Part shown: in pieces, positions 8,880 to 17,145 of the stretch
Position numbering within the stretch: the first letter of the stretch is position 1
Layout of the letters: every line of letters begins with the position of its first letter
NCBI GenBank assembly: GCA_903927345.1
Contig: CAIYMO010000017.1
Coordinates: 1 to 64,000, forward strand
Reading direction: 5' to 3'
DNA from: an uncultured Armatimonadota bacterium
GTDB taxonomy: Bacteria; Armatimonadota; Fimbriimonadia; Fimbriimonadales; Fimbriimonadaceae
DNA: 64,000 bases
Notes under the pieces: model-generated
Databases searched by the model: none
The model's input: only the letters and a program-made list of their open reading frames with translations
What the model was told of the DNA's origin: nothing
Program-made: the position numbers and the translations under genes

Positions 8880-11107
8880 TGCTTAACCGCCTTCAGCGCC
8901 AAGTCTGTCTCAATCGGGGGCAGAGACAGTTTCAAGTTTCCGTCAATACCTACTTTCACCGTTTCACTCCTTACTGGCACGCCCTTCCACGTGTCCCAAA
9001 GCTCAACGTTCCAAACTCCACTGGCGAGGCCATTCAGCTCAAAAGAAGTCGCCGGTGCCGCCGGAATCTGCTCCTTCAACACAACAAGTCGTCTCCATGT
9101 TCGGTCTTCAACGCGCATCCACGCCAGTGCCACCGTATTGCCGACTGTGGCCCAACTCACAACTGGAGGATTAGCCCGCACCAGTGCATCTTTGAAACGC
9201 ACGGAATAGGTCATCCAGTCGGCCCCGATGTTGCGTATCGTCACCGTGTGCTTGCCTGCCGGAATGGTCGCCGAGTAGGTGCCATCGTACTTATGAATAG
9301 TCTCGTGATTGTTCGGGTCAATCTGCGGGAAATCCCTCGTAAGGTAAGCCGAGCCATCAAGCTCAATCGCCAACTTGGCTCCGCCCCAACCCGAGACACC
9401 GTCAACGATGACTTCCAGATTAGTCGGCCGAGTGAACTGAGTCGTTATCGTCACCGGATTGTGCATGGTGGGATGGTTAACCCGTCCATGAGCAATGCCG
9501 GCGATCGGTAGCTGCCCGCTGGCACCCGTTTCTGTTACCTTGATCGAACGTGGCTTGTTGTACTGCGAGTCGGTCCACTCCGGCGGCGCACTCGAGATCG
9601 AGATATCTCGTCTCGGAAGCGGGTTAGGCCTCGTCAACCAATCCAGCTTAGGCTGAGTCTGGCGAAAATCTTCTCGCGGCCAGTCAACGCCCTGAACAAA
9701 TCGAGCCAACGCACCAAAGAGCGGGTAGCAATTCTTTGGTTCGATCAAATTGTCCCACCACCACGGCATCGCCGCACCGGAAGAACCCATCGCCGTGCTG
9801 ATCCAGAGCGGATCGTGAATCTGCAGTCCCATCGGGTCCTCGTCAGCTCTTGGTCCAGCCCAGTCCGCCCCGATCTCGCCGATGTAGTGTGGCTTGCCCC
9901 AACTACCCTTGCGAGACTGCTGATTGGCAACTTGGCTGATCACGTCGGGAGACGAATAATTGTGGGTCTGGATGTAATCAATCTCATCCAGCATGTCAAT
10001 GTCCTTCGTTCCCATCGAGTCTGCAAAACTGGTCGTAATCAGATGCTTGTAAGGATCCATCTTCCGGATCTCTCGAGCCATCCGTTGATGCCACTCTTTT
10101 GCTAAATCAGCGTTGAATCCTGTGGTCAGATCAACTTCGTTCCAAAGCTCCCACGCAAATACCGTTGGGTCAGCGGAGTAGCGAGCGATCAGATAGCGCA
10201 TTTTGTTGAGGAAGATCCGGTCCATTTCGGCGTTCTCCCAAAACTCGGCGGGGGTGTGCAAAATCCCTCCGTTTGCGATGCTGTGCGGTCCCTCCTCCCA
10301 CTGGTTGTAGCCATCCTTTTCGCGGAGGATGTTGAACGACTCCACGCAAAACTTGACCCGCATCCCGTTCTTGCGCGCCAGGTTCACCACATAGTCCAGA
10401 CGCCACAAGTTTTCGAGCGAAAAAACGCCAAGGCCTTTCCCATCCCGGCTCGCACCCTTTTGCTCAATCCCAAATGTAAACAGACCTGGCGCCAACCAAA
10501 CGCGCATGAAGTTCGCACCCTGCTCTCCGTATTTCGGGAGCCAAGTGTCGAAGTCGTAAGTCCCCTTCGGTCCTGCCCAGCAGACATTCGACCCGATCGG
10601 ATAGAAGCTCGACCCGGAGGACGTCTCAAAGAACCGATGATCTCGTTCAGACTTTTTGATGAATCCCGTCAAGTCACCCTTTGAGACCTCAACGGTGTAC
10701 GTGTCCGTCAACGAAGTCCCGCTCCGGTCCTTCACGACTGCCGTCACTAAGTTCTTTCCCTCTTTGAGGAAACTGATCTTCGCATGCCAGCTCGGCTTGC
10801 CCGATTGAATAACCGTCTCCCGATCGTTTTCTAACTTGCGCTGACAGTCGATCGAGAAATAACCTGGCACCTCAAACGATGTCCCGCCTGGCTCTTCAAC
10901 GGTCACTCGGACTGAAACATCCTGGGAATCGAACGGATTTTCAAAAGATGCCGCAGCGGTAATCGTGAAGTCAATCGGTTCGTAAACGAGAGCCGCTGAC
11001 TTGGAACCGACGATTGATCTCGCCATTAACTTCTCAGTGCTGCGGTAAGGAGTGGTGACCGGACTCTCAAGTCCCGAACCAACACCAAGCAATGCAAGAA
11101 ACAACAT
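8876..11107 (-). CDS. Exported GH5-like glycoside hydrolase with DUF5060-type N-domain and C-terminal CBM-like domain
   Basis: A 743-residue secreted hydrolase. The N-terminus looks like a short signal sequence. Residues ~40-145 resemble the DUF5060 beta-sandwich found ahead of GH5/GH-A barrels. The TIM barrel spans ~150-480 with WNEV (Glu324, likely acid/base) and GEIGADW (Glu411, likely nucleophile), the pattern of clan GH-A endo-glucanases and mannanases. Residues ~550-650 form a carbohydrate-binding-like sandwich (GTYSATIPAGKHTVTIRNIGADW). The substrate is unknown, probably a beta-glucan or beta-mannan. It is first in a two-gene operon with nadB (ATGA overlap), an unexpected pairing. It is divergent from the GH127 gene; TATAGT lies 10 bases before its ATG. 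Confidence 0.85.
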   Translation of the reverse strand: MLFLALLGVGSGLESPVTTPYRSTEKLMARSIVGSKSAALVYEPIDFTITAAASFENPFDSQDVSVRVTVEEPGGTSFEVPGYFSIDCQRKLENDRETVIQSGKPSWHAKISFLKEGKNLVTAVVKDRSGTSLTDTYTVEVSKGDLTGFIKKSERDHRFFETSSGSSFYPIGSNVCWAGPKGTYDFDTWLPKYGEQGANFMRVWLAPGLFTFGIEQKGASRDGKGLGVFSLENLWRLDYVVNLARKNGMRVKFCVESFNILREKDGYNQWEEGPHSIANGGILHTPAEFWENAEMDRIFLNKMRYLIARYSADPTVFAWELWNEVDLTTGFNADLAKEWHQRMAREIRKMDPYKHLITTSFADSMGTKDIDMLDEIDYIQTHNYSSPDVISQVANQQSRKGSWGKPHYIGEIGADWAGPRADEDPMGLQIHDPLWISTAMGSSGAAMPWWWDNLIEPKNCYPLFGALARFVQGVDWPREDFRQTQPKLDWLTRPNPLPRRDISISSAPPEWTDSQYNKPRSIKVTETGASGQLPIAGIAHGRVNHPTMHNPVTITTQFTRPTNLEVIVDGVSGWGGAKLAIELDGSAYLTRDFPQIDPNNHETIHKYDGTYSATIPAGKHTVTIRNIGADWMTYSVRFKDALVRANPPVVSWATVGNTVALAWMRVEDRTWRRLVVLKEQIPAAPATSFELNGLASGVWNVELWDTWKGVPVRSETVKVGIDGNLKLSLPPIETDLALKAVKQ

Positions 11108-11182
11108 CGTCCTATCAACTATAGACCCGATTGCATTCTACGAAGCAATGCCCAAGCTTTACGGTGCATAATCGGCTCCAAG
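11108..11182. promoter_or_regulatory. Divergent promoter region of two glycoside hydrolase genes
   Basis: The 75-bp gap between the GH5-like gene (minus) and the GH127 gene (plus) must hold both promoters. Candidate -10 boxes are TATAGT reading left and CATAAT (11167-11172) reading right, each about ten bases from its ATG. Shared control of the two hydrolases is plausible. No clear operator palindrome is seen. Confidence 0.45.
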
Positions 11183-13534
11183 ATGCGTCTTTTAACAAGC
11201 ATTTTGATCGGCGCCGTTTCCATAAGCGCATTCGGCCAAATTCAACCGGTTAGTTGGAAAAACGTCAACATCAACGACAGCTTTTGGGCGCCTCGACAAA
11301 AGGCCCTCGGCGCAGTCACGATGCGTGAGCAGCTCGACCAGCTCGTTGCAAAGAAATACAAGCAGAACTTCGAGCGAGCCGCCGCCCGCCAATCCGGCGG
11401 CTACGTTGGCTACGTCTTCAACGACTCCGACGTCTACAAAGTTCTCGAGGCCGCAAGCTACGTCCTTGGCAAAAACAAGCTCGCTTGGTTGGATCAAGAA
11501 GTCGATAACTGGATCACCCTAATCTCCAAAGCCCAAGGTGCGGACGGATACCTGGACACTGCCTACCAACTCGACAAGCCGGACCGTAAGTGGACCAACC
11601 TGCGTGACGACCACGAACTCTACTGCGCAGGACACCTCTTCGAAGCCGCCGCCGCCCACTACGAAGCGACTGGCAAAACCAATTTCCTGAAAGTTGCCAC
11701 TAAACTCGCCGATCACATCGAAGCCCGATTCGGGGAAGGCAAGAAAATGGGATATCCCGGCCACCCCGAGTGCGAGCTAGCGCTCATGAAACTCTGGCGA
11801 GCAACCGGTGAGCAACGCTACTTCAAACTCGCTCAGTTCTTCATCGAAAAACGAGGCACCCACTTCTTCGCCACCGAACACAATACTCCCGAAAAGGAAT
11901 ACGACGGAACCTACTGGAGCGACAATGTTCCCATCCGAGAACATTCCAGCATCGTTGGCCATGCCGTCCGAGCCGCCTATCTCTTTAGTGGCGTCACCGA
12001 TCTTGCCCACGAAACGCACGATCATGAGCTTAAGGCAATGCTCGATCGAGTCTGGAAGTCCACCGCTCTCAAGCGAATGTTCATCACCGGCGGAATCGGA
12101 CCATCCGGTTCCAACGAAGGATTCACCGTCGACTACGACCTGCCCACCTTCACCGCCTACCAAGAGTCCTGCGCCAGCATCGCAAACGCCCTTTGGAACT
12201 ACCGTCTAGCCTTGCTTAACGGAGAAGGGAAGTTCGCCGATGTTATGGAGCAAGCCATCTACAACGGCGCTCTAGCCGGAATCAACATGGCGGGCGACAA
12301 GTACTACTATGTGAACCCACTCGCCAGCACCGGTGGCCACCACCGCCAAGATTGGTTCGGCTGTGCATGTTGCCCACCCAACCTCGCCCGAATGATCGGT
12401 CAGATGGGAGGCCTCAGCTACGGAACCACGGAAGACCAGCTCTACGTGATGCTGTACGTCGGTGGTGACGTCACCGCGAAGGTCGCCGGAGCTCCAGTCA
12501 AGCTGGACGTCAAGACCAACTACCCTTGGGATGGCAAGGTCAAACTGACCGTCCACCCAGGAGCTTCGAGAAGCTTCGGTCTCTCGCTTCGACAGCCAGG
12601 CTGGGGTGCGATCAGCGGACTCACGGTGAACAAGCAAGCCGCAAAAACTAACCTCAAGGATGGCTTCCTGAGCGTCCGACGAGTTTGGAAAGACGGCGAC
12701 GTCGTCGAGATGGAAATCCCAATGCCAGTTCGAAAGGTCGTCTCTCACCCATCGGTCAAGGACACCCAAGGAATGTTCGCCCTTAAGCGCGGACCCCTCG
12801 TTTACTGCCTCGAAGAGGTCGACAATCCTGTCGATATGGACCGCGTCGGTGTTCCAATCAACAGCGATTTCGTTGCCTCCGTCGACCCCAAGCTCTTCAA
12901 TGCAACGACTGTTCTTGAAGGAGAAGGCTATCTGTCAGGAGAGAGCTCGTGGGTCGGCCGACTGTTCCAATCGGTTGCCATTCCTCAAAAGGTCAAGCTG
13001 AAAGCAATCCCATACTTCATGTGGGATAACCGAAAGCCTGGCAATATGCGAGTTTGGCTCTCGCCAAATCCCGCCCCATCTCCGATGCGAGGACTCGAAA
13101 CCACCGCCAAGGTTTCTGTCAGCTTTGAGAGTGGCTACGCCAAGATCAACGGGGTCAAGGACGGCTTCACGCCGACGACGAGCAACCCAAACTCCCCTCA
13201 GCAGCTTCACTTCTGGAGTCACCTCGGCGGGAAAGAATGGGTCCGCTACGACTTCCCAAAGGAAACCAAAGTAGCAAGTATGCGTGTCTTCTGGTTCGAT
13301 GATACGGGTCGCGGAGGTGTACGAATCCCGTCGAGTTGGCAAGTCGAGGCCCTGATCAAAGGCACTTGGACTCCTCTGAAGCTCATCGCAGGAGAGAAGT
13401 ACGGAACGGCTCTCGACATCTGGAATGAAGTGCGATTCGCACCTGTCTCCACAACTGCGCTTAGGCTCACACTAAACCAACAAAATGGGTTTGCCACCGG
13501 TATTCATGAGTGGCAAGTCTTCGGCGAAGACTAG
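11183..13534 (+). CDS. GH127 beta-L-arabinofuranosidase (DUF1680 family)
   Basis: A 783-residue exported enzyme with a signal peptide (MRLLTSILIGAVSISAFGQ). Members of GH127 remove beta-L-arabinofuranose from plant hydroxyproline-rich glycans or pectin side chains, using a cysteine nucleophile held by zinc. The signature residues are present: YQESC (Glu328, Cys330) and GCACCPPNLAR (Cys396, Cys397), matching the E-x-C plus CC cluster of the family. An (alpha/alpha)6 barrel covers about residues 25-440, followed by beta-sandwiches. The last ~150 residues (GREWVRYDFPKETKV-like, WFDDTGRGGVRIPSSWQVE) look like a discoidin/F5-8C carbohydrate-binding domain. It is divergent from a GH5-like gene and forms part of the window's polysaccharide-degrading set. 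Confidence 0.93.
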   Translation: MRLLTSILIGAVSISAFGQIQPVSWKNVNINDSFWAPRQKALGAVTMREQLDQLVAKKYKQNFERAAARQSGGYVGYVFNDSDVYKVLEAASYVLGKNKLAWLDQEVDNWITLISKAQGADGYLDTAYQLDKPDRKWTNLRDDHELYCAGHLFEAAAAHYEATGKTNFLKVATKLADHIEARFGEGKKMGYPGHPECELALMKLWRATGEQRYFKLAQFFIEKRGTHFFATEHNTPEKEYDGTYWSDNVPIREHSSIVGHAVRAAYLFSGVTDLAHETHDHELKAMLDRVWKSTALKRMFITGGIGPSGSNEGFTVDYDLPTFTAYQESCASIANALWNYRLALLNGEGKFADVMEQAIYNGALAGINMAGDKYYYVNPLASTGGHHRQDWFGCACCPPNLARMIGQMGGLSYGTTEDQLYVMLYVGGDVTAKVAGAPVKLDVKTNYPWDGKVKLTVHPGASRSFGLSLRQPGWGAISGLTVNKQAAKTNLKDGFLSVRRVWKDGDVVEMEIPMPVRKVVSHPSVKDTQGMFALKRGPLVYCLEEVDNPVDMDRVGVPINSDFVASVDPKLFNATTVLEGEGYLSGESSWVGRLFQSVAIPQKVKLKAIPYFMWDNRKPGNMRVWLSPNPAPSPMRGLETTAKVSVSFESGYAKINGVKDGFTPTTSNPNSPQQLHFWSHLGGKEWVRYDFPKETKVASMRVFWFDDTGRGGVRIPSSWQVEALIKGTWTPLKLIAGEKYGTALDIWNEVRFAPVSTTALRLTLNQQNGFATGIHEWQVFGED

Positions 13535-13546
13535 TTTTCATTACCC

Positions 13547-13575
13547 TTGCAAATCAACCGCCAAAGGACTAAACT
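13547..13575 (+). promoter_or_regulatory. Promoter TTGCAA-17-TAAACT, leaderless
   Basis: TTGCAA (13547-13552) and TAAACT (13570-13575) are spaced by exactly 17 bp. The ATG at 13583 is seven bases after the -10 box, where transcription should begin. This argues that the track's TTG at 13547 is promoter DNA, not a start codon. Confidence 0.7.
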
Positions 13576-13582
13576 GCGCTCA

Positions 13583-15103
13583 ATGTTTAGTTCTTTGGCA
13601 TTGACCGCAATTTTGGCGGGATCGGGGCTCTCGGCCCAACTTAGGGGGAATAACGTTTGGGCGGGTCATAGCGGAGACCCCCAGCACACCGGCATCAGCT
13701 TCATGGCTTCACAAGATATCGTGAAGAAGCATTGGTCCACTCCAGTTGATTTAGTTCCTCGCTACAGTGGTAACAGTTTGCTCACCCACTACGGTGTTCC
13801 AATCATTACGCGTGGCAACATCCTGATTACCCCAGTCAAGCAAACCCTAACCGACGGTTTCAAGATCAGAGCGTTCAATGCCTTCAACGGTGATCCTGTC
13901 TGGACAGCAGACACTGACTATTCATTGCCTCCGTCTAGCTGGCTTCCGAGCATGTCTCCAACTTTGCTCACCAAGCGTGCAAACGTCTTCGATCCAGGAG
14001 TTGCATTCCAATCTGGCGGCGGTCGAGTCTCGTTCCGATCCGCGCACAGCAAAGTCGCGACGATCACAACACGAGCATTCTACGGAGACGCCATCTACAA
14101 CGCCAATGCTTCGAACATGCGAAGCAACGTAAAGATTTGTACACCTCTCACCGCCTGCCCAGATGGCTCCGTTTTGTTTGGCTTCACGGTCCTTGGCACC
14201 AATGCTGCCAACCTAACGAGCGGTATCGCACGAGTTTCTGCTGACGGTGTCGGCTCATGGGTATCTGCAGCGACCCTTTCCGGTGATTCAGCAGTCGGCC
14301 GCGTCAAAACCAACTGCGCCCCTGCAATTACTGCCGACGGAACCTCGTTCTACGTCACAGTCCATTCCGGCAACTTCGGACGTGGAATGCTGGTAAAGGC
14401 AAACCTAAGCAACTACGCTGTTACCGGACGTGTCGCTCTCAAAGACCCAAAGACCGGTAACGACGCCGCAATCGATGCCGACGGAACCGCATCGCCAACA
14501 ATTGGCACCGATGGCGACGTGTACATCGGCGTCCTCGAAAACCCATTCCCCCACAACGGCTACCGAGGCTGGCTCTTGCACTTTAACAAGGATCTGACTG
14601 TCGCGAAGACTCCGGGTGCTTTCGGCTGGGACGACACCGCCTCTCTGGTCCCGAGCTTCATGATTCCGGACTACACGGGTGGTTCCCCCTATTTGCTGTT
14701 TATCAAATACAACAACTACGGCGTGGGTGGCGGTCAGGGCTTGAACCGCCTAGCGATTCTTGACCCACAAAACTCAGAAATCGACGCCCGATCCGGACAG
14801 ATGACCATGAAGGTTGTCCGTTCGATCCTCAACCCCACAACGGACCCTGAATACAACCAAACCTATCCAAACGCAGTCCGAGAATGGTGTGTCAACTCAG
14901 CCGTCGTCGACGTGACTCGACAAAGCGTGCTCGTCACCGGTGAAGACGGAATCCTCTACCGCTGGAACCTAGCGACCAACCGATTCGACCAGAGCCTCCA
15001 GCTCACGCCGGGAATCGGCGAAGCCTACACACCAACGGCTGTGGCCGCAGACGGAACGGTCATCGCGATTGCAAACGCAGTGCTCTACGCTGTAGGAAAG
15101 TGA
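13583..15103 (+). CDS. Exported PQQ-type beta-propeller protein
   Basis: A 506-residue protein counted from ATG 13583; the track's TTG start would fall inside the promoter. The signal peptide is FSSLALTAILAGSGLSAQ. The mature part shows repeated blade-like segments (AFNAFNGDPVW, ADGTASPTIGTDGDVYIG, VVDVTRQSVLVTGEDGILYRWNLAT, TPTAVAADGTVIAIANAVLYAV) typical of PQQ/pyrrolo-quinoline-like propellers. I see no clear PQQ-binding residues, so it may only share the fold. Its stop overlaps the GTG of the downstream CxxCH protein (GTGA), so the two are co-translated. Propeller plus cytochrome pairs are known in quinoprotein dehydrogenases, but that role is not shown here. Confidence 0.8.
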   Translation: MFSSLALTAILAGSGLSAQLRGNNVWAGHSGDPQHTGISFMASQDIVKKHWSTPVDLVPRYSGNSLLTHYGVPIITRGNILITPVKQTLTDGFKIRAFNAFNGDPVWTADTDYSLPPSSWLPSMSPTLLTKRANVFDPGVAFQSGGGRVSFRSAHSKVATITTRAFYGDAIYNANASNMRSNVKICTPLTACPDGSVLFGFTVLGTNAANLTSGIARVSADGVGSWVSAATLSGDSAVGRVKTNCAPAITADGTSFYVTVHSGNFGRGMLVKANLSNYAVTGRVALKDPKTGNDAAIDADGTASPTIGTDGDVYIGVLENPFPHNGYRGWLLHFNKDLTVAKTPGAFGWDDTASLVPSFMIPDYTGGSPYLLFIKYNNYGVGGGQGLNRLAILDPQNSEIDARSGQMTMKVVRSILNPTTDPEYNQTYPNAVREWCVNSAVVDVTRQSVLVTGEDGILYRWNLATNRFDQSLQLTPGIGEAYTPTAVAADGTVIAIANAVLYAVGK

Positions 15104-16371
15104 TCCTCACCCTCCTCGCCGCGGTAGCCCTTCAAACCACTCAGGATCTCCCTCCTGAGTGGTTTATTCGTGATGCGAAGGGGCAAAACTGCGCTTCGTG
15201 TCACTCTCCGACGGGTTTCGAAATTCATGTGATCGCTCCCGGAGCGGTGTTACGTCGGGCAAAGCGGCACCTTACCCAACCACAAGCCGAGGCTCTCGCA
15301 GCTGGCTTCAAGACCTTTGTGCCCTTCGAAGGTGTCTTCCCACCCTTTCAAGACCAAGGAGATCAAGCTGATGACGACAATCAGTTTCTGCGACAAGTCA
15401 CTTCTGAAAGCTGGGTACTGACAGACAAAATCAACTCAGTTAAAGAGGCGCTGGAATATCGAAAGAAAATCGTCGCCATCGACCCGTTCCAACTTCAAGT
15501 CGCCTTCCCACTCAGTCCCCTGTCGGCGGACAAGTTCAACGGTGACACATCCGCCACCATCGCCGATTGGATCCCGGACGTGCCCGCCACCGATGGCGAC
15601 CCCGTCAAGCTAGAAACAGAGCAAGACATCCTTGAACATGACCGGGCTATCGCCGCACGACCGGTCAATTCGCCAATCGAAATGTTGGCGCAAAACAAGT
15701 ACCGTTCACTGCTTGCCTACTTGCACTACATCCGTTTCGGACGATTCGGCAAAGTCTGGCTCCCCGAAGGAAACCCAATGTGGAAGGTCGGAGACTTTGG
15801 TCGCATCTACGCCGATGCCGATTTCCAAAGTCTTGGGATGTCTCCGCAACTCATCGCCGAGAACACCGGCGGACCTTCCCCGACCGAACAAATGAAGCAA
15901 CTCCGACTCAGCTGGTTCTGGCTGGGCTGGATGTTCGATCCATCGCTCATGCACTCAGGTCCTGCTAAGGACACAATCCGGGCGGACTACTTCGTCTTGA
16001 GCCTGCTTCAAGACGCCCAACTCCCGTCTCATGCGCTTTACATGCTCACCCGGAAACTCGCCGAACAAACTCCCGGTAAGTTCGCGTTTGAATTTCAATA
16101 CTCGTTTCTGCTGACTAGCGAGTTCATTGGCAACTGGGAGCCCAAGGACCCCAAATCCAAAGCGCTCTTCCGTGCGTTTGCCGCCCAGAGCTTCCGGATG
16201 AACCTTTACCTGCTCCTGAACGACATCAAGACAACAGGTCGAACAATCAGAAAAGTCCCCCAAATCGACCAAATCACACGAGCAGGGGCCTACCTAAAGA
16301 AAATTGGCGTCGACGAAACGAAGCTCATCGAACGAGTCAAAAACGCAGTCAACAACGCCAAAGGTGTCTAG
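15100..16371 (+). CDS. Exported protein with a single haem c motif (CASCH)
   Basis: A 423-residue protein starting at GTG inside the preceding stop (GTGA), with TAGGAAA just upstream as a Shine-Dalgarno. The N-terminus is a short signal sequence. Residues 31-35 read CASCH, a covalent haem c site near the N-terminus as in cytochrome-c-like domains. The rest (~380 residues) is mostly helical with Trp-rich stretches (LRLSWFWLGWMFDPSLMHSG) and matches no family I know. An upstream propeller partner suggests periplasmic electron transfer or a surface redox protein, by inference only. Its TAG stop shares the tetranucleotide CTAG with the convergent deacetylase's stop. Confidence 0.75.
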   Translation: MILTLLAAVALQTTQDLPPEWFIRDAKGQNCASCHSPTGFEIHVIAPGAVLRRAKRHLTQPQAEALAAGFKTFVPFEGVFPPFQDQGDQADDDNQFLRQVTSESWVLTDKINSVKEALEYRKKIVAIDPFQLQVAFPLSPLSADKFNGDTSATIADWIPDVPATDGDPVKLETEQDILEHDRAIAARPVNSPIEMLAQNKYRSLLAYLHYIRFGRFGKVWLPEGNPMWKVGDFGRIYADADFQSLGMSPQLIAENTGGPSPTEQMKQLRLSWFWLGWMFDPSLMHSGPAKDTIRADYFVLSLLQDAQLPSHALYMLTRKLAEQTPGKFAFEFQYSFLLTSEFIGNWEPKDPKSKALFRAFAAQSFRMNLYLLLNDIKTTGRTIRKVPQIDQITRAGAYLKKIGVDETKLIERVKNAVNNAKGV

Positions 16372-17042
16372 GGCAAGTGGGGCCGAACGTAAATCTTGTA
16401 AAGCAGTTTTGGCAAGGAATCTGAGAAGGAGACGACAATTCGATTGAGCTCCAACGCTGATTCACCCTGGACTGGCCGCTTCGCTAATTTGAGACCAACC
16501 TGATATCCAAGCGAACTCACCGCAGCTAACGTATCGGCATTAAACGATCCGTAAGGGTAACAAACGGAACGAGAATCCAATCCTCGGTCGTTCAGCATTT
16601 GATGCGCAACTGCCAACTCTTGGATCTGCTGCTCAAGAGTCAGCTCCGCCATGCGTGGGTGCGAGTTCGTATGATTTCCAATCTCGTGTCCACGACTCGA
16701 AAGTCGAATCAACTCGGCCCAAGTCGCAAGCGGTCGAGCCTTCTGGTCATCCCAGTTTGACACGACTCCGACAAGGGAAGGAACAGCATAAAACGCGCCT
16801 CGGTAGCCAGCATCCTCTAGGATTGCAGGCGCATTGCTTACCGCTGAGACGTAAGCGTCATCAAACGTGTAGCAAATCCCTTCCGGTCGGGCCGCCGCAA
16901 AGTCTCTTGGTAAAACCCCTGGCCACTTCTTCCTCCCAAAAAAACGAGCATGAGCTCCAAGTGTCTCTGGGGCACAGTTAAGCCAGCGACCTTCCTCAAG
17001 TTCGCTCCCGATCTTGTGATAACAGAGGATAACGGTTTTCAA
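16368..17042 (-). CDS. Polysaccharide deacetylase (NodB-type)
   Basis: A 224-residue member of the NodB/CE4 family, which removes N- or O-acetyl groups from chitin-like, peptidoglycan or exopolysaccharide chains. The metal and catalytic motifs are visible: TFDDAY (Asp61-Asp62) and HEIGNHTNSHPRM with the His124-x3-His128 pair, preceded by CYHKIG near the N-terminus. There is no signal peptide, so it is either cytoplasmic or exported by another route. It starts at TTG; TAAACT lies about 17 bases upstream and an AGG about eight bases upstream. Monocistronic, divergent from a propeller gene. The substrate cannot be told from sequence. Confidence 0.9.
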   Translation of the reverse strand: MKTVILCYHKIGSELEEGRWLNCAPETLGAHARFFGRKKWPGVLPRDFAAARPEGICYTFDDAYVSAVSNAPAILEDAGYRGAFYAVPSLVGVVSNWDDQKARPLATWAELIRLSSRGHEIGNHTNSHPRMAELTLEQQIQELAVAHQMLNDRGLDSRSVCYPYGSFNADTLAAVSSLGYQVGLKLAKRPVQGESALELNRIVVSFSDSLPKLLYKIYVRPHLP

Positions 17043-17145
17043 AATGCCTGTATCGCAGAGTTTATTTGATACGTCCTACCGATAGCAGTGGTTTTTGCTG
17101 GACAAAGTAGCCCTCAGATGACTACAATGTCCATCATAGGTCGCA

